NCBI GenBank assembly: GCA_937873535.1
Contig: CALMYA010000021.1
Location: 1 to 7,227 of the forward strand
Length of the DNA stretch: 7,227 nucleotides
DNA from: an uncultured bacterium
GTDB lineage: Bacteria > Patescibacteriota > Minisyncoccia > Phycocordibacterales > CAIZLB01
Direction: 5' to 3'
Of this stretch, positions 1 through 6,472 are shown in pieces. The notes under the pieces are model-generated. The model worked only from the letters and a program-made list of their open reading frames with translations, made no database searches and had not been told where the DNA came from. Both the position numbers and the translations under genes were made by a program. How positions within the stretch are numbered: position 1 is the stretch's first letter; each line of letters starts with the position of its first letter.

Positions 1-601
1 TGCTGTGGCCGAAAATAAACATGTTGCCAGAGCCTATGGTGCCCGAACCTGGGTAGCGCACAGGGCCCTTGGTGAGTTCGTAATCGAGCTTGGCCGTGCT
101 TGTGCTTGTAGGGTTATTTATTACGGTGTTAACGCCTATTGAAGGAATGAGTAGACGGGTCGGCAATATACCGTATCCGTTTGTTTGGCCGGTAGAAGCT
201 TTCCCTCCCTGCTGACTAATAGTAGTCGGCGCCGCTCCTCCATTTGTTTTTGCCTGAGTTGGAAATTCTGAAAATGCTGTGCCTTGCGTGCCGCTAATTG
301 TTTCGCCGGTTGCACCGTTAAGCTGCGTTCCTTCAACATTTTGCGCGCCCAGCAGTTCGTCAATTTTTTGACTACCCGATTCAATAAATGAATTACCTTC
401 CGAATTTTCTTTGAGTTCGCTCGGTAGAAGGCCGAGCCCAGACAAAACAATTGTTGTGCCGAGAAAAATAAGAATAAACCAGCCCCAAAAAGGAACTTCG
501 CCCTTTTTTACGAGGCCATGGAGGCTGTTTTCGATATATCTTTCTAATTTGCTTATCATATATTTGGAATGGCCTGCAACATTGCACCTTAGGACGCGCA
601 T
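1..601 (-). CDS. Sortase family transpeptidase, N-terminal part (runs off the left edge)
   Basis: This minus-strand reading frame is open from the left edge to 601 and has no stop; about 200 residues are visible. Sortases are membrane-bound cysteine transpeptidases that join surface proteins to the cell wall or to each other. Seen here: a Lys/Glu-containing N-terminus, one membrane segment rich in W, F, I and L (about 491-430 on the DNA), then a low-complexity Ser/Thr/Gly/Gln linker of about 85 residues. The sortase core follows, with a first strand reading LLIPSIGV (about 131-154) and the segment GSGNMFIFGHS, whose His (codon 5-7) matches the catalytic His of the family. The catalytic Cys (TLxTC) and Arg lie beyond the edge, so the class cannot be fixed. 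ATG 601 is chosen because it is about 16 nt from the predicted transcription start and follows a weak AGGCGA. ATG 559, in the same frame, would give a more typical N-terminus (MISKLERYIE) and is a real alternative. It is divergent from the CARDB gene. Confidence 0.85.
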   Translation of the reverse strand, partial: MRVLRCNVAGHSKYMISKLERYIENSLHGLVKKGEVPFWGWFILIFLGTTIVLSGLGLLPSELKENSEGNSFIESGSQKIDELLGAQNVEGTQLNGATGETISGTQGTAFSEFPTQAKTNGGAAPTTISQQGGKASTGQTNGYGILPTRLLIPSIGVNTVINNPTSTSTAKLDYELTKGPVRYPGSGTIGSGNMFIFGHS

Positions 602-623
602 TATTGTCGCCTGTTACCGCCTC

Positions 624-652
624 ATTATACGCCATGGCCAGATATTTGACAA
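624..652 (-). promoter_or_regulatory. Sigma70-type promoter for the sortase gene
   Basis: Read on the minus strand, TTGTCA (652-647, 5 of 6 to consensus) is separated by exactly 17 nt from a perfect TATAAT (629-624). The predicted start of transcription is near 617, giving a leader of about 16 nt to ATG 601 or 58 nt to ATG 559. Its -35 hexamer overlaps that of the divergent promoter by five bases. Confidence 0.75.
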
Positions 653-674
653 TACACTATTCCGCTGATATAAT
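646..674 (+). promoter_or_regulatory. Full-consensus sigma70-type promoter for the CARDB gene
   Basis: TTGACA (646-651) and TATAAT (669-674) both match consensus at all six positions and are separated by the ideal 17 nt. Transcription should begin around 681-684. The ATG is at 684, so the mRNA would have a 5' leader of 0-3 nt and is predicted to be leaderless. No Shine-Dalgarno sequence lies before the ATG, which agrees with this. Confidence 0.88.
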
Positions 675-683
675 GATTACGTT

Positions 684-1859
684 ATGAAAACATTCCTACG
701 AATCCTCATTATTTGCGCCATTATTTTGATATTGGTATTTTTGAGCATCGGCATCGTGCGCGTGGTGCCTAGGGCTCTGTCTTCCCTCGCTTCGGCGACC
801 GTTTCTCTCGGTTCTGTCTTCGGCGGTTCATCTCACGCCACAACCACAACAACCGTAACTTCTGCAACAAGCACAAACACAGGTTTCATTACGACTACAA
901 ACGCAACCAGTACTGCTACCTCTACCGGCGTTTCAACTGGTTACAATAATTATGTTCCGGCTGCTGGTCCTAACCCGCTTTCTGGTTCAACATATACATC
1001 TACAAATACTTCAACGAACACAGGTACATATTCAACAGCCTGCACAACTGGCGGATACCCAGACATTGCAGTCACCATTCTTTCCCGCGGTATCATAACT
1101 TCATACGGCCAGTTTATTGAAACTAATTCATTCACTACAAGCGATACGGTTTCCGTAAAGTTCAAAGTTGAGAACCGCGGCAATTGCCCAACAGGCGCAT
1201 GGAGCATAAATGTTCAGATGCCCGCGCAAAGCGCTGCCGATCAGACACGTACAATTAACGGTGGCTCTTACCTTCCTGCAGGTTCTGCAGTGACAGGCCA
1301 GGCCAACTTCACATCTCCTCGTTCAGGCAGTTCATCTGTGGTTATTACCGCAACTGACACCTCAGGAAGAGACGCGAATAACGCAAACAACACTGCAAGC
1401 TCGGCGCTCGTAGTTACAGGTACCGGCACTACTAACCCGGGCACCGGCACAATCGGCGGTTACCCTGTTTCAGGCGACGGCCGACCCGACCTTACTGTTC
1501 GCGTCGTTTCAGTCGGAACTCTCGACTACAATAATAATTTCGTTCCTGTCAGCAACCAGAACTTCCGCACAGGTTCACGCGTTGCTGTAAAGTTTCAGGT
1601 CATAAACCAGGGGCTTTCTGCTTCAGGCGCTTGGACATTCAAAGCTGAAGTCAACGACATGTACCAGCCTCGCGTCTATCAGAACCCCCAGACAGAAAGC
1701 TCAATTGCTTCAGGCGGTTCGGCAACATACACCGTCGCTTTCGACAACCTCGGTATAGGTTCACACACCATGAGCCTCTACGCTGACAGCTACGACCAGG
1801 TAAATGAATACAATGAAGGAAACAACACTCTTGGAGTGAACTTCTATATCAACTACTAA
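684..1859 (+). CDS. Membrane-anchored surface protein with two CARDB-like domains
   Basis: This 391-residue protein is predicted to face outward, held by an uncleaved N-terminal signal anchor (about residues 5-27, very Ile/Leu/Val-rich). Residues 49-122 form a Thr/Ser/Asn-rich low-complexity stalk. Two related beta-sandwich repeats follow: about 126-245, opening PDIAVTIL, and about 268-391, opening PDLTVRVV. Each has a central strand of the form V-x-VKF-x-V-x-N-x-G followed by GAW, and a late Asp/Asn-rich turn (NNANNT, NEGNNT). This is the pattern of CARDB domains, the cell-adhesion-related fold common in archaeal and CPR extracellular proteins. A Gly/Thr linker (246-259) joins them. The only cysteines outside the membrane segment are C120 and C168, a possible disulfide. 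There is no C-terminal LPxTG-type signal, so it is not an obvious substrate of the neighbouring sortase. ATG 684 is fixed by the promoter just upstream and the immediate membrane segment. The ligand is unknown; domain assignment rests on motif reading alone. Confidence 0.85.
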   Translation: MKTFLRILIICAIILILVFLSIGIVRVVPRALSSLASATVSLGSVFGGSSHATTTTTVTSATSTNTGFITTTNATSTATSTGVSTGYNNYVPAAGPNPLSGSTYTSTNTSTNTGTYSTACTTGGYPDIAVTILSRGIITSYGQFIETNSFTTSDTVSVKFKVENRGNCPTGAWSINVQMPAQSAADQTRTINGGSYLPAGSAVTGQANFTSPRSGSSSVVITATDTSGRDANNANNTASSALVVTGTGTTNPGTGTIGGYPVSGDGRPDLTVRVVSVGTLDYNNNFVPVSNQNFRTGSRVAVKFQVINQGLSASGAWTFKAEVNDMYQPRVYQNPQTESSIASGGSATYTVAFDNLGIGSHTMSLYADSYDQVNEYNEGNNTLGVNFYINY

Positions 1860-1860
1860 T

Positions 1861-1918
1861 AAACAAAAACACCCCGCATGTTCGACGGCTAGGCCGAACA
1901 TGCGGGGTGTTTTTGTTT
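1861..1918. terminator. Bidirectional intrinsic terminator between convergent genes
   Basis: The arms 1861-1884 and 1895-1918 are perfectly complementary over 24 bp, with a 10-nt loop (1885-1894). The core is GC-rich (ACCCCGCATGTTCG) and the base is an A-rich/T-rich tract, so either strand gives a hairpin followed by a U-rich run. It begins 2 nt after the CARDB stop codon and lies 5 nt past the gyrB stop, so it can end both transcripts. Confidence 0.95.
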
Positions 1919-1923
1919 TGTAT

Positions 1924-4176
1924 TTAAATATCAATATTCGCCATCTTTGCGTTAGTTTGAATAAATGTTTTTCGTGAAGGCACGTCGTTACCCATGAGCA
2001 CTTCTATTATTTTATCGGCTTCGGTAGCATCTTCTATTGTTACCTGCTTCAATACACGCTTGGTTATATCCATAGTAGTTTCGCCGAGTTCATCTGCGTT
2101 CATTTCACCAAGACCTTTATATCGCTGCACGTGAATTTTAGAAGCGCGGAGGGCGTCTTTCTTTTCTTTTAATTTGTTTTTAGCTCTTTCTGTTTCTTCA
2201 CTATCGCCAAGTTCGGCTTCTTCGGCTCCATCGTCGGCAGAATCTTCGTAGTCTATTTGAATTTCGTCGGCATTAATACCCTCGCTTTTAAGGTACGCGA
2301 CTTTGTCTTCATCGTTATAAAAATAATGGAGATCTTTACCCTTCTTCACTTTATAAAGCGGCGGCTGGGCAATGTATATAAAACCACCATCGATAAGAGG
2401 CCGGAAGTAGCGGTAAAGCAGTGTGAGAATAAGCGTACGGATGTGCGCGCCGTCAACATCAGCATCGGTGGCGATGATGACTTTGTGATAGCGGAGTTTT
2501 GAAATATCGAAAGTGTCGCCTATGGCCGTACCGAGTGCTACAACAAGATTACGAATTTGTTCGGATGCAAGCATTTTGTCGAGTCGCGCTCGCTCGATGT
2601 TCAAAATTTTACCTCGAAGCGGCAATACGGCCTGAGTGCGTCTGTCGCGTCCCATTTTAGCTGTACCTCCGGCAGAGTCTCCTTCCACAATAAAGAGTTC
2701 GCTTTCTTCGGCACGTTTGCTTTGGCAATCAGCCAATTTGCCCGGCAAGGTCATTCCTTCGAGAGCGCCTTTTCGAAGGATGGAATCTTTGGCTGCTTTA
2801 GCCGCCTTTCGAGCCCTCAGGGCCAATAAGCCCTTACTGATGATGGCCTTGGCGTCGTCTGGGTTCTCTTCCATGAAGGCTGAGAATGCCTCGCTGAATA
2901 CTCCTGAGGTAGCGCTTTGAGCTTCTACGGAACCGAGCTTAGATTTTGTTTGACCTTCGAACTGAATTTCTGGAAGCTTAACTGAAACAACAGCTACCAA
3001 ACCTTCGAGCACATCTTCGCCGGTAAGATTGTCTTCTGAATCTTTTATGATGCCGTTCTTTTTTGCGTACTGGTTTATTGTTCGTGTTAGTGCAGTTTTG
3101 AAACCAGCAACATGCGTACCACCTTCAGAGTTATATGTATTGTTTGCAAAGGCAACAATTTTTGTATTAATGTCGTCTACATACTGAAGCGCGAGTTCTA
3201 CACCCACTGTTTTGTTACGCGCGTGCAGAGCTTCTGTTTTTGCAGCTTCGGCCGCAGCTACTTTTTCTTCAGCTGTCATTTTACCGCCGTCGACACCAGT
3301 ATTATTACCGTTTTTGCCGCTTGTGTTACTACCTACTATGTATTCTTTTTCTGTATAGAAAATATTTTTGTGAACTGCCTTTTGCGTTCGGTTATAAAAT
3401 GCCACAAGTGAACGAAGGCCTCCTTCGAAATAAAAGGTCATTGAAGGTACATCGAGCTTTTCGTCTTTTAGGAAAAATGCGCTTTCGAGAATGGTGCGCA
3501 TAGCCTTGGTGTCGTAAGCTCGTGCATCAATAACATTTACCTCAAGGCCTTTTACAAGATAAGCCTGCTGACGCAAGTGGTTCACAACTTTGTTCCAATC
3601 GAATGAAATACCTTCTTTAAAAATTTCTATATCGGGTTTGAACAATACAATTGTACCGTGCTCTTTCGAGCTGCCAATTTTTTTCACCTTTGCTTCTACC
3701 TTACCTTGGCGGTACTCTTGCATGTGAATGCCGCCGTCTTGGTGAACCAAAACCTTAGTATGTTCAGAAAGTGCGTTTACAACAGACGCACCTACACCGT
3801 GAAGACCTCCAGAAACTTTATAAGCCTCGTTGTCGAACTTACCGCCGGCGTGAAGAACCGTCATAATTGTTTCAAGCGCAGAAACTTTTGTTTTAGGATG
3901 GATGCCGACAGGAATACCATTACCGTTGTCGACGACGCGAACTGCATCGCCCGGAAGAAGTGTAACTTCAATATGGCTGCAACGGCCGGCCATGGCTTCG
4001 TCTCGCGAGTTGTCGAAAATTTCCCAAATTAAATGATGAAGACCTTCGGGCCCCGTGGTACCGATATACATACCCGGGCGCTTTCGAACCGGTTCGAGGC
4101 CTTCAAGTACGGTGATGGATGAAGCGTCGTATGCTTTGCCCGCTTTAGCGGTTTTTTTAGCCTCGTTTTTAGCCAT
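1924..4176 (-). CDS. gyrB: DNA gyrase subunit B (type IIA topoisomerase, ATPase subunit)
   Basis: With GyrA, GyrB uses ATP to introduce negative supercoils into DNA. The 750-residue protein carries all landmarks. The GHKL ATPase has EIFDNSRDEA (52-61, matching E. coli E42 and N46), VDNGNGIP (82-89) and the ATP lid GGLHGVG (123-129). The transducer ends in QTKSKLG (409-415, with the ATP-contacting Gln and Lys). The TOPRIM domain has EGDSAGG (498-504), PLRGKILN (519-526) and DADVDGAHIR (571-580), supplying the metal-binding acidic residues. The C-terminal QRYKGLGEMN is at 684-693. The protein lacks the large insert of E. coli GyrB and is longer than typical 640-residue forms because of a Gly/Asn/Ala-rich insertion at about 282-322 and an acidic segment at about 642-672. 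ATG 4176 (MAKNEAKK) is chosen; a TTG at 4200 in the same frame would place the promoter -10 inside the gene. ParE cannot be fully excluded, since the two are closely related, but GyrB is the better call. Confidence 0.95.
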   Translation of the reverse strand: MAKNEAKKTAKAGKAYDASSITVLEGLEPVRKRPGMYIGTTGPEGLHHLIWEIFDNSRDEAMAGRCSHIEVTLLPGDAVRVVDNGNGIPVGIHPKTKVSALETIMTVLHAGGKFDNEAYKVSGGLHGVGASVVNALSEHTKVLVHQDGGIHMQEYRQGKVEAKVKKIGSSKEHGTIVLFKPDIEIFKEGISFDWNKVVNHLRQQAYLVKGLEVNVIDARAYDTKAMRTILESAFFLKDEKLDVPSMTFYFEGGLRSLVAFYNRTQKAVHKNIFYTEKEYIVGSNTSGKNGNNTGVDGGKMTAEEKVAAAEAAKTEALHARNKTVGVELALQYVDDINTKIVAFANNTYNSEGGTHVAGFKTALTRTINQYAKKNGIIKDSEDNLTGEDVLEGLVAVVSVKLPEIQFEGQTKSKLGSVEAQSATSGVFSEAFSAFMEENPDDAKAIISKGLLALRARKAAKAAKDSILRKGALEGMTLPGKLADCQSKRAEESELFIVEGDSAGGTAKMGRDRRTQAVLPLRGKILNIERARLDKMLASEQIRNLVVALGTAIGDTFDISKLRYHKVIIATDADVDGAHIRTLILTLLYRYFRPLIDGGFIYIAQPPLYKVKKGKDLHYFYNDEDKVAYLKSEGINADEIQIDYEDSADDGAEEAELGDSEETERAKNKLKEKKDALRASKIHVQRYKGLGEMNADELGETTMDITKRVLKQVTIEDATEADKIIEVLMGNDVPSRKTFIQTNAKMANIDI

Positions 4177-4190
4177 AAGAATATGACGAA

Positions 4191-4199
4191 AGTATAGCA
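4191..4199 (-). promoter_or_regulatory. Extended -10 promoter for gyrB
   Basis: On the minus strand, TGC followed by TATACT (4199-4191) is an extended -10 element. The best -35 at 17 nt spacing (TAGCTA) is poor, as is usual with extended -10 promoters. The predicted start is an A at 4184, leaving a leader of only about 8 nt (ATATTCTT) without a Shine-Dalgarno sequence. The rest of the 129-nt gap to murF shows no convincing terminator. Confidence 0.6.
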
Positions 4200-4305
4200 A
4201 AATAAGGCTATTTTAGCTATTGACCCTGTGTATAGTTATGTGTTTTTAGAGATAAAGTACCCTCAAAATATCCTTATTATTAGGCGTAATTCAGAACCCT
4301 AAAAA

Positions 4306-5655
4306 CTAGGCTAAAAAGTCTAGAACTTTTTTCATCTCAGAGCTCTTACTTCCCTTCAAAAGTACAATGTCGCCTGTTTTATACATATTTTTGATCATAT
4401 CAGCACACTCCTGCTGATTTTTTACATGAAAAATTTTAAGTGAAGCTGTCGTGTCGGCATCAAAATTTATATCTACAAAAATTATCGCCTCAGCGCCTGT
4501 TCTTTCTGCATTTTTAACAATGCGCCCATAACCTTCTTTTAAAAAGTCTCCCTGCTCCATTAGCTTACCCAAAGCAATTATTTTTCTCCTTTCAGGGTAA
4601 ATTTCTGCCATCGCATCTATTGCAGCGCATACTGAATCTGGATTGGCGTTGTATGTATCGTCAATAATATTAAAATTGCCGATTTTCTTGAATGTAAATC
4701 TGCCATCTTCACCTTTTGCATTTGCCAGTGCGTCAACAATTTCATCGTCACTGATGCCAAACTCATAACCTACAGCCGCAGCAAGCAAGGCGTCTGTTAT
4801 TAGATGCTCTGCCATAAGATTACCAGCCTGCATACCTGCCTTTTTTATTTTATTGGCTAAAGCGGCGTATGGCTCGGCTGTTCGTGACATTCTTATAACC
4901 CTAGCTTTTGTCATTTCAGCCAAGGTGCCGGCAAATTCATCTTCGGCAGGTAGCACCAAAAAGCCACCGGCGGCCGCTTCTGGTAAAGCTTTACCCAATT
5001 CCCCTTTCTCTTTTGCTATAGCCTCTTTAGAACCGAAGTTTTCAATATGAGCCACTCCAATATTTGTAATGACGCCACATGTCGGGCCGCAAATGTCTGC
5101 CAGCATTTTTATTTCTCCGGAATTATTGGTGCCTATTTCAAGCACGGCCATTTCATCATCTGACTTTATTGAAAGAATTGAAAGCGGCAAACCAATATGA
5201 TTATTAAAACTTGCCTTGGTATATGCCACCTTATATTTCTTAAGAAGAACAGTGGCAATAAAATTCTTTGTGGTAGTTTTACCATTGCTGCCTGTAACCG
5301 CAACAATAGGAAAGCTTGCACCAAGTTTTTGACGATATGCCTTTGCCGCGTCTTGCATAGCTTTGAGCGTATCAGGTACGAAAATTTGAGGAATGGAAAT
5401 GCCTACTTCGGGCTTCTGAACCAAAGCTGCCAAAGCTCCTTTTTTCTCGGCTTCTTTCAAAAATTGATGGCCGTCGGAGGTGTCGCCTTTAAGCGCAATA
5501 AATAAGGCTCCCGGCATAATAGTGCGGGTATCAAATGAAAATGAAGTAAACAAAATTTCGGCGTCAACAATTTCGGCGTCGGCGACGCTTGTGCTTTTGC
5601 CAGCTTCATCCAGCTTTCCCCCCGTCCATATGCATATATCAGACAAAGAAATCAT
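4306..5655 (-). CDS. murF: UDP-N-acetylmuramoyl-tripeptide--D-alanyl-D-alanine ligase
   Basis: MurF adds the D-Ala-D-Ala dipeptide to the UDP-MurNAc-tripeptide using ATP, the last cytoplasmic step in making the peptidoglycan precursor. The 449-residue length matches the family (about 450). The N-terminal substrate domain has FDTRTIMPGALFIALKG (41-57). The central ATPase domain has the P-loop TGSNGKTTTK (121-130), the Mur motif FNNHIGLPLSIL (150-161), LEIGTNNSGEI (172-182), TNIGVAHIENFGS (197-209) and IAKEKGEL (213-220), which includes the usual lysine region. The C-terminal domain has DDTYNANPDS (332-341), diagnostic for MurF over MurC, MurD and MurE, then LGKLMEQGDF and LLKGSKSSEMKKVL (432-445). 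The start is ATG 5655. It follows the methyltransferase by 29 nt and has its own -10 in the end of that gene. No Shine-Dalgarno sequence is clear; the leader is AT-rich. Confidence 0.96.
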   Translation of the reverse strand: MISLSDICIWTGGKLDEAGKSTSVADAEIVDAEILFTSFSFDTRTIMPGALFIALKGDTSDGHQFLKEAEKKGALAALVQKPEVGISIPQIFVPDTLKAMQDAAKAYRQKLGASFPIVAVTGSNGKTTTKNFIATVLLKKYKVAYTKASFNNHIGLPLSILSIKSDDEMAVLEIGTNNSGEIKMLADICGPTCGVITNIGVAHIENFGSKEAIAKEKGELGKALPEAAAGGFLVLPAEDEFAGTLAEMTKARVIRMSRTAEPYAALANKIKKAGMQAGNLMAEHLITDALLAAAVGYEFGISDDEIVDALANAKGEDGRFTFKKIGNFNIIDDTYNANPDSVCAAIDAMAEIYPERRKIIALGKLMEQGDFLKEGYGRIVKNAERTGAEAIIFVDINFDADTTASLKIFHVKNQQECADMIKNMYKTGDIVLLKGSKSSEMKKVLDFLA

Positions 5656-5683
5656 AAAATAATTCTTTATAAATTCTTAAATA

Positions 5684-5692
5684 ATTATAGCA
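5684..5692 (-). promoter_or_regulatory. Extended -10 promoter for murF inside the end of the methyltransferase gene
   Basis: Minus-strand TGC plus a perfect TATAAT (5692-5684) is formed by the last two Leu codons (CTG CTA), the TAA stop of the methyltransferase and one further base. The predicted start is an A near 5677, giving a 22-nt AT-rich leader with no SD. No good -35 is seen at 16-18 nt spacing. murF could also be read through from upstream. Confidence 0.55.
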
Positions 5693-6455
5693 GTGTCGCC
5701 TCAATACAAATGAACATCGGTATTTCTTTTCGGGCGGCGTCTTCAGCCTTGGCACGTGGCCCTGGCACGCTCTTCTTATGAGAAATCCATTCTTCAAGAC
5801 GGGTAATAGCGAAGCCGCGCTTCGAAAGCCATTTCACGAATACTTGCAGTGGCCTATGGTACGAATAGGTGAACTGCTTTTGTTTTGTAGCTGCGCCAGG
5901 ATGCATATCTATTTTGATAACCCCCTCGCTCAAATACTGATATACGACGCGACCTTGTTTGTTGCTTTCAAAATGCCAGTCGCTTGCCTGCGGTACACGA
6001 AATGCCGGGTGATTCAACACAATAAGGAACTTACCGCCTTTTTTAAGCACTCGGGCTGCTTCGCCGAACATGGCATCAAGTTCTTTTATATTCTGAGCGG
6101 CCAAAACGCATACCACTTTATTCGCCGAGCCCTTTTCGAGCGCAGAAAGATTATCGGCCGGAGAAACAATAAAACGACCTTTGAGTTTTTTCTCGGCAAA
6201 TCTTTTTTTGGCTTTTTCTATGAGTTCAGGAGAAATATCTACGCCAACAATGTCGGCCTTCTTCGCGGCAATTTCTTCACTAAAAAAGCCTTGACCGCAA
6301 GCCACATCAATAATGCGGTCGCCCGCTTTCGCGTCGAGCATGCGCATTAGATTAGGTAAAATAACAGCGCGCTGATATGAATCGGCACTGCCTTCGCCCT
6401 GAAGGTATTCGTCATACCAGTCGGCGACATTTCCCCAAGAGGTATCGTTCTTCAT
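5685..6455 (-). CDS. Class I SAM-dependent methyltransferase, substrate unknown
   Basis: The 256-residue protein has a Rossmann-fold methyltransferase core of the Methyltransf_11/UbiE-like kind. Motif I, IIDVACGQGFFS (48-59), holds the glycine-rich SAM loop. The acidic residue at the end of strand 2 is D73 in GVDIS (71-75). The motif IV region is NKVVCVLAAQNI (112-123), and VLKKGGKFLIVLNHPAF (136-152) is the usual strand-5 segment after the core. The C-terminal part, with YSYHRPLQVFVKWLSKRGF (198-216) and LEEWISHK, resembles the substrate-side region of the widespread uncharacterised methyltransferases that read HRPL...GF. Nothing shows whether the substrate is a small molecule, lipid or protein. 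It starts 17 nt after the YtxH-like gene, suggesting one transcript, and has an SD-like GGGGAAG 6 nt before ATG 6455. It precedes murF, but that gives no firm clue to function. Confidence 0.9.
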   Translation of the reverse strand: MKNDTSWGNVADWYDEYLQGEGSADSYQRAVILPNLMRMLDAKAGDRIIDVACGQGFFSEEIAAKKADIVGVDISPELIEKAKKRFAEKKLKGRFIVSPADNLSALEKGSANKVVCVLAAQNIKELDAMFGEAARVLKKGGKFLIVLNHPAFRVPQASDWHFESNKQGRVVYQYLSEGVIKIDMHPGAATKQKQFTYSYHRPLQVFVKWLSKRGFAITRLEEWISHKKSVPGPRAKAEDAARKEIPMFICIEATLL

Positions 6456-6461
6456 GTAATT

Positions 6462-6468
6462 CTTCCCC
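6462..6468 (-). promoter_or_regulatory. Ribosome binding site of the methyltransferase gene
   Basis: Minus-strand GGGGAAG lies 6 nt before ATG 6455, in the 17-nt gap after the YtxH-like stop codon. It is the clearest SD-like tract in the window and belongs to a gene inside an apparent operon, whereas the promoter-proximal genes lack one. Confidence 0.5.
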
Positions 6469-6472
6469 GCTA

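Noticed and set aside
136..635. Other minus-strand open frames of 80-104 residues over the sortase
   Set aside because: They overlap the sortase in another frame, have no recognisable features, and the sortase frame has the membrane segment and catalytic His region.
411..668. Plus-strand 85-residue open frame ending just before the CARDB gene
   Set aside because: It is antisense to the sortase N-terminus and would run through the divergent promoter region; it has no recognisable features.
834..1050. Repeated ACA/ACT-rich DNA resembling a repeat array
   Set aside because: It is the low-complexity Thr/Ser/Asn coding of the stalk, with no fixed unit or spacer, so it is not a CRISPR or tandem repeat.
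3112..3503. Plus-strand open frames of 87-99 residues, rich in Cys and Phe
   Set aside because: They lie antisense inside gyrB and are shadows of its codon use.
4177..4200. Longer gyrB start at TTG 4200, adding eight residues
   Set aside because: The extension contains the extended -10 promoter TGCTATACT, and the conserved protein starts well at ATG 4176.
4207..4218. Small GCTA-TTT-TAGC hairpin between gyrB and murF as a murF terminator
   Set aside because: The stem is only 4 bp and no U-tract follows it on the murF transcript.
4227..4235. Near-match to a DnaA box (minus strand CTATACACA) next to gyrB
   Set aside because: It is a single copy with one mismatch and has no neighbouring boxes or AT-rich unwinding region. 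dnaA and dnaN are not in the window, so there is no case for an origin.
4220..4248. Plus-strand TTGACC as a possible -35 of an antisense promoter into murF
   Set aside because: No acceptable -10 lies 16-18 nt downstream (TTTTTA at best).
5778..6350. 190-residue plus-strand open frame
   Set aside because: It is antisense to the methyltransferase, which has clear SAM motifs; this frame shows no domain and an unnatural composition.
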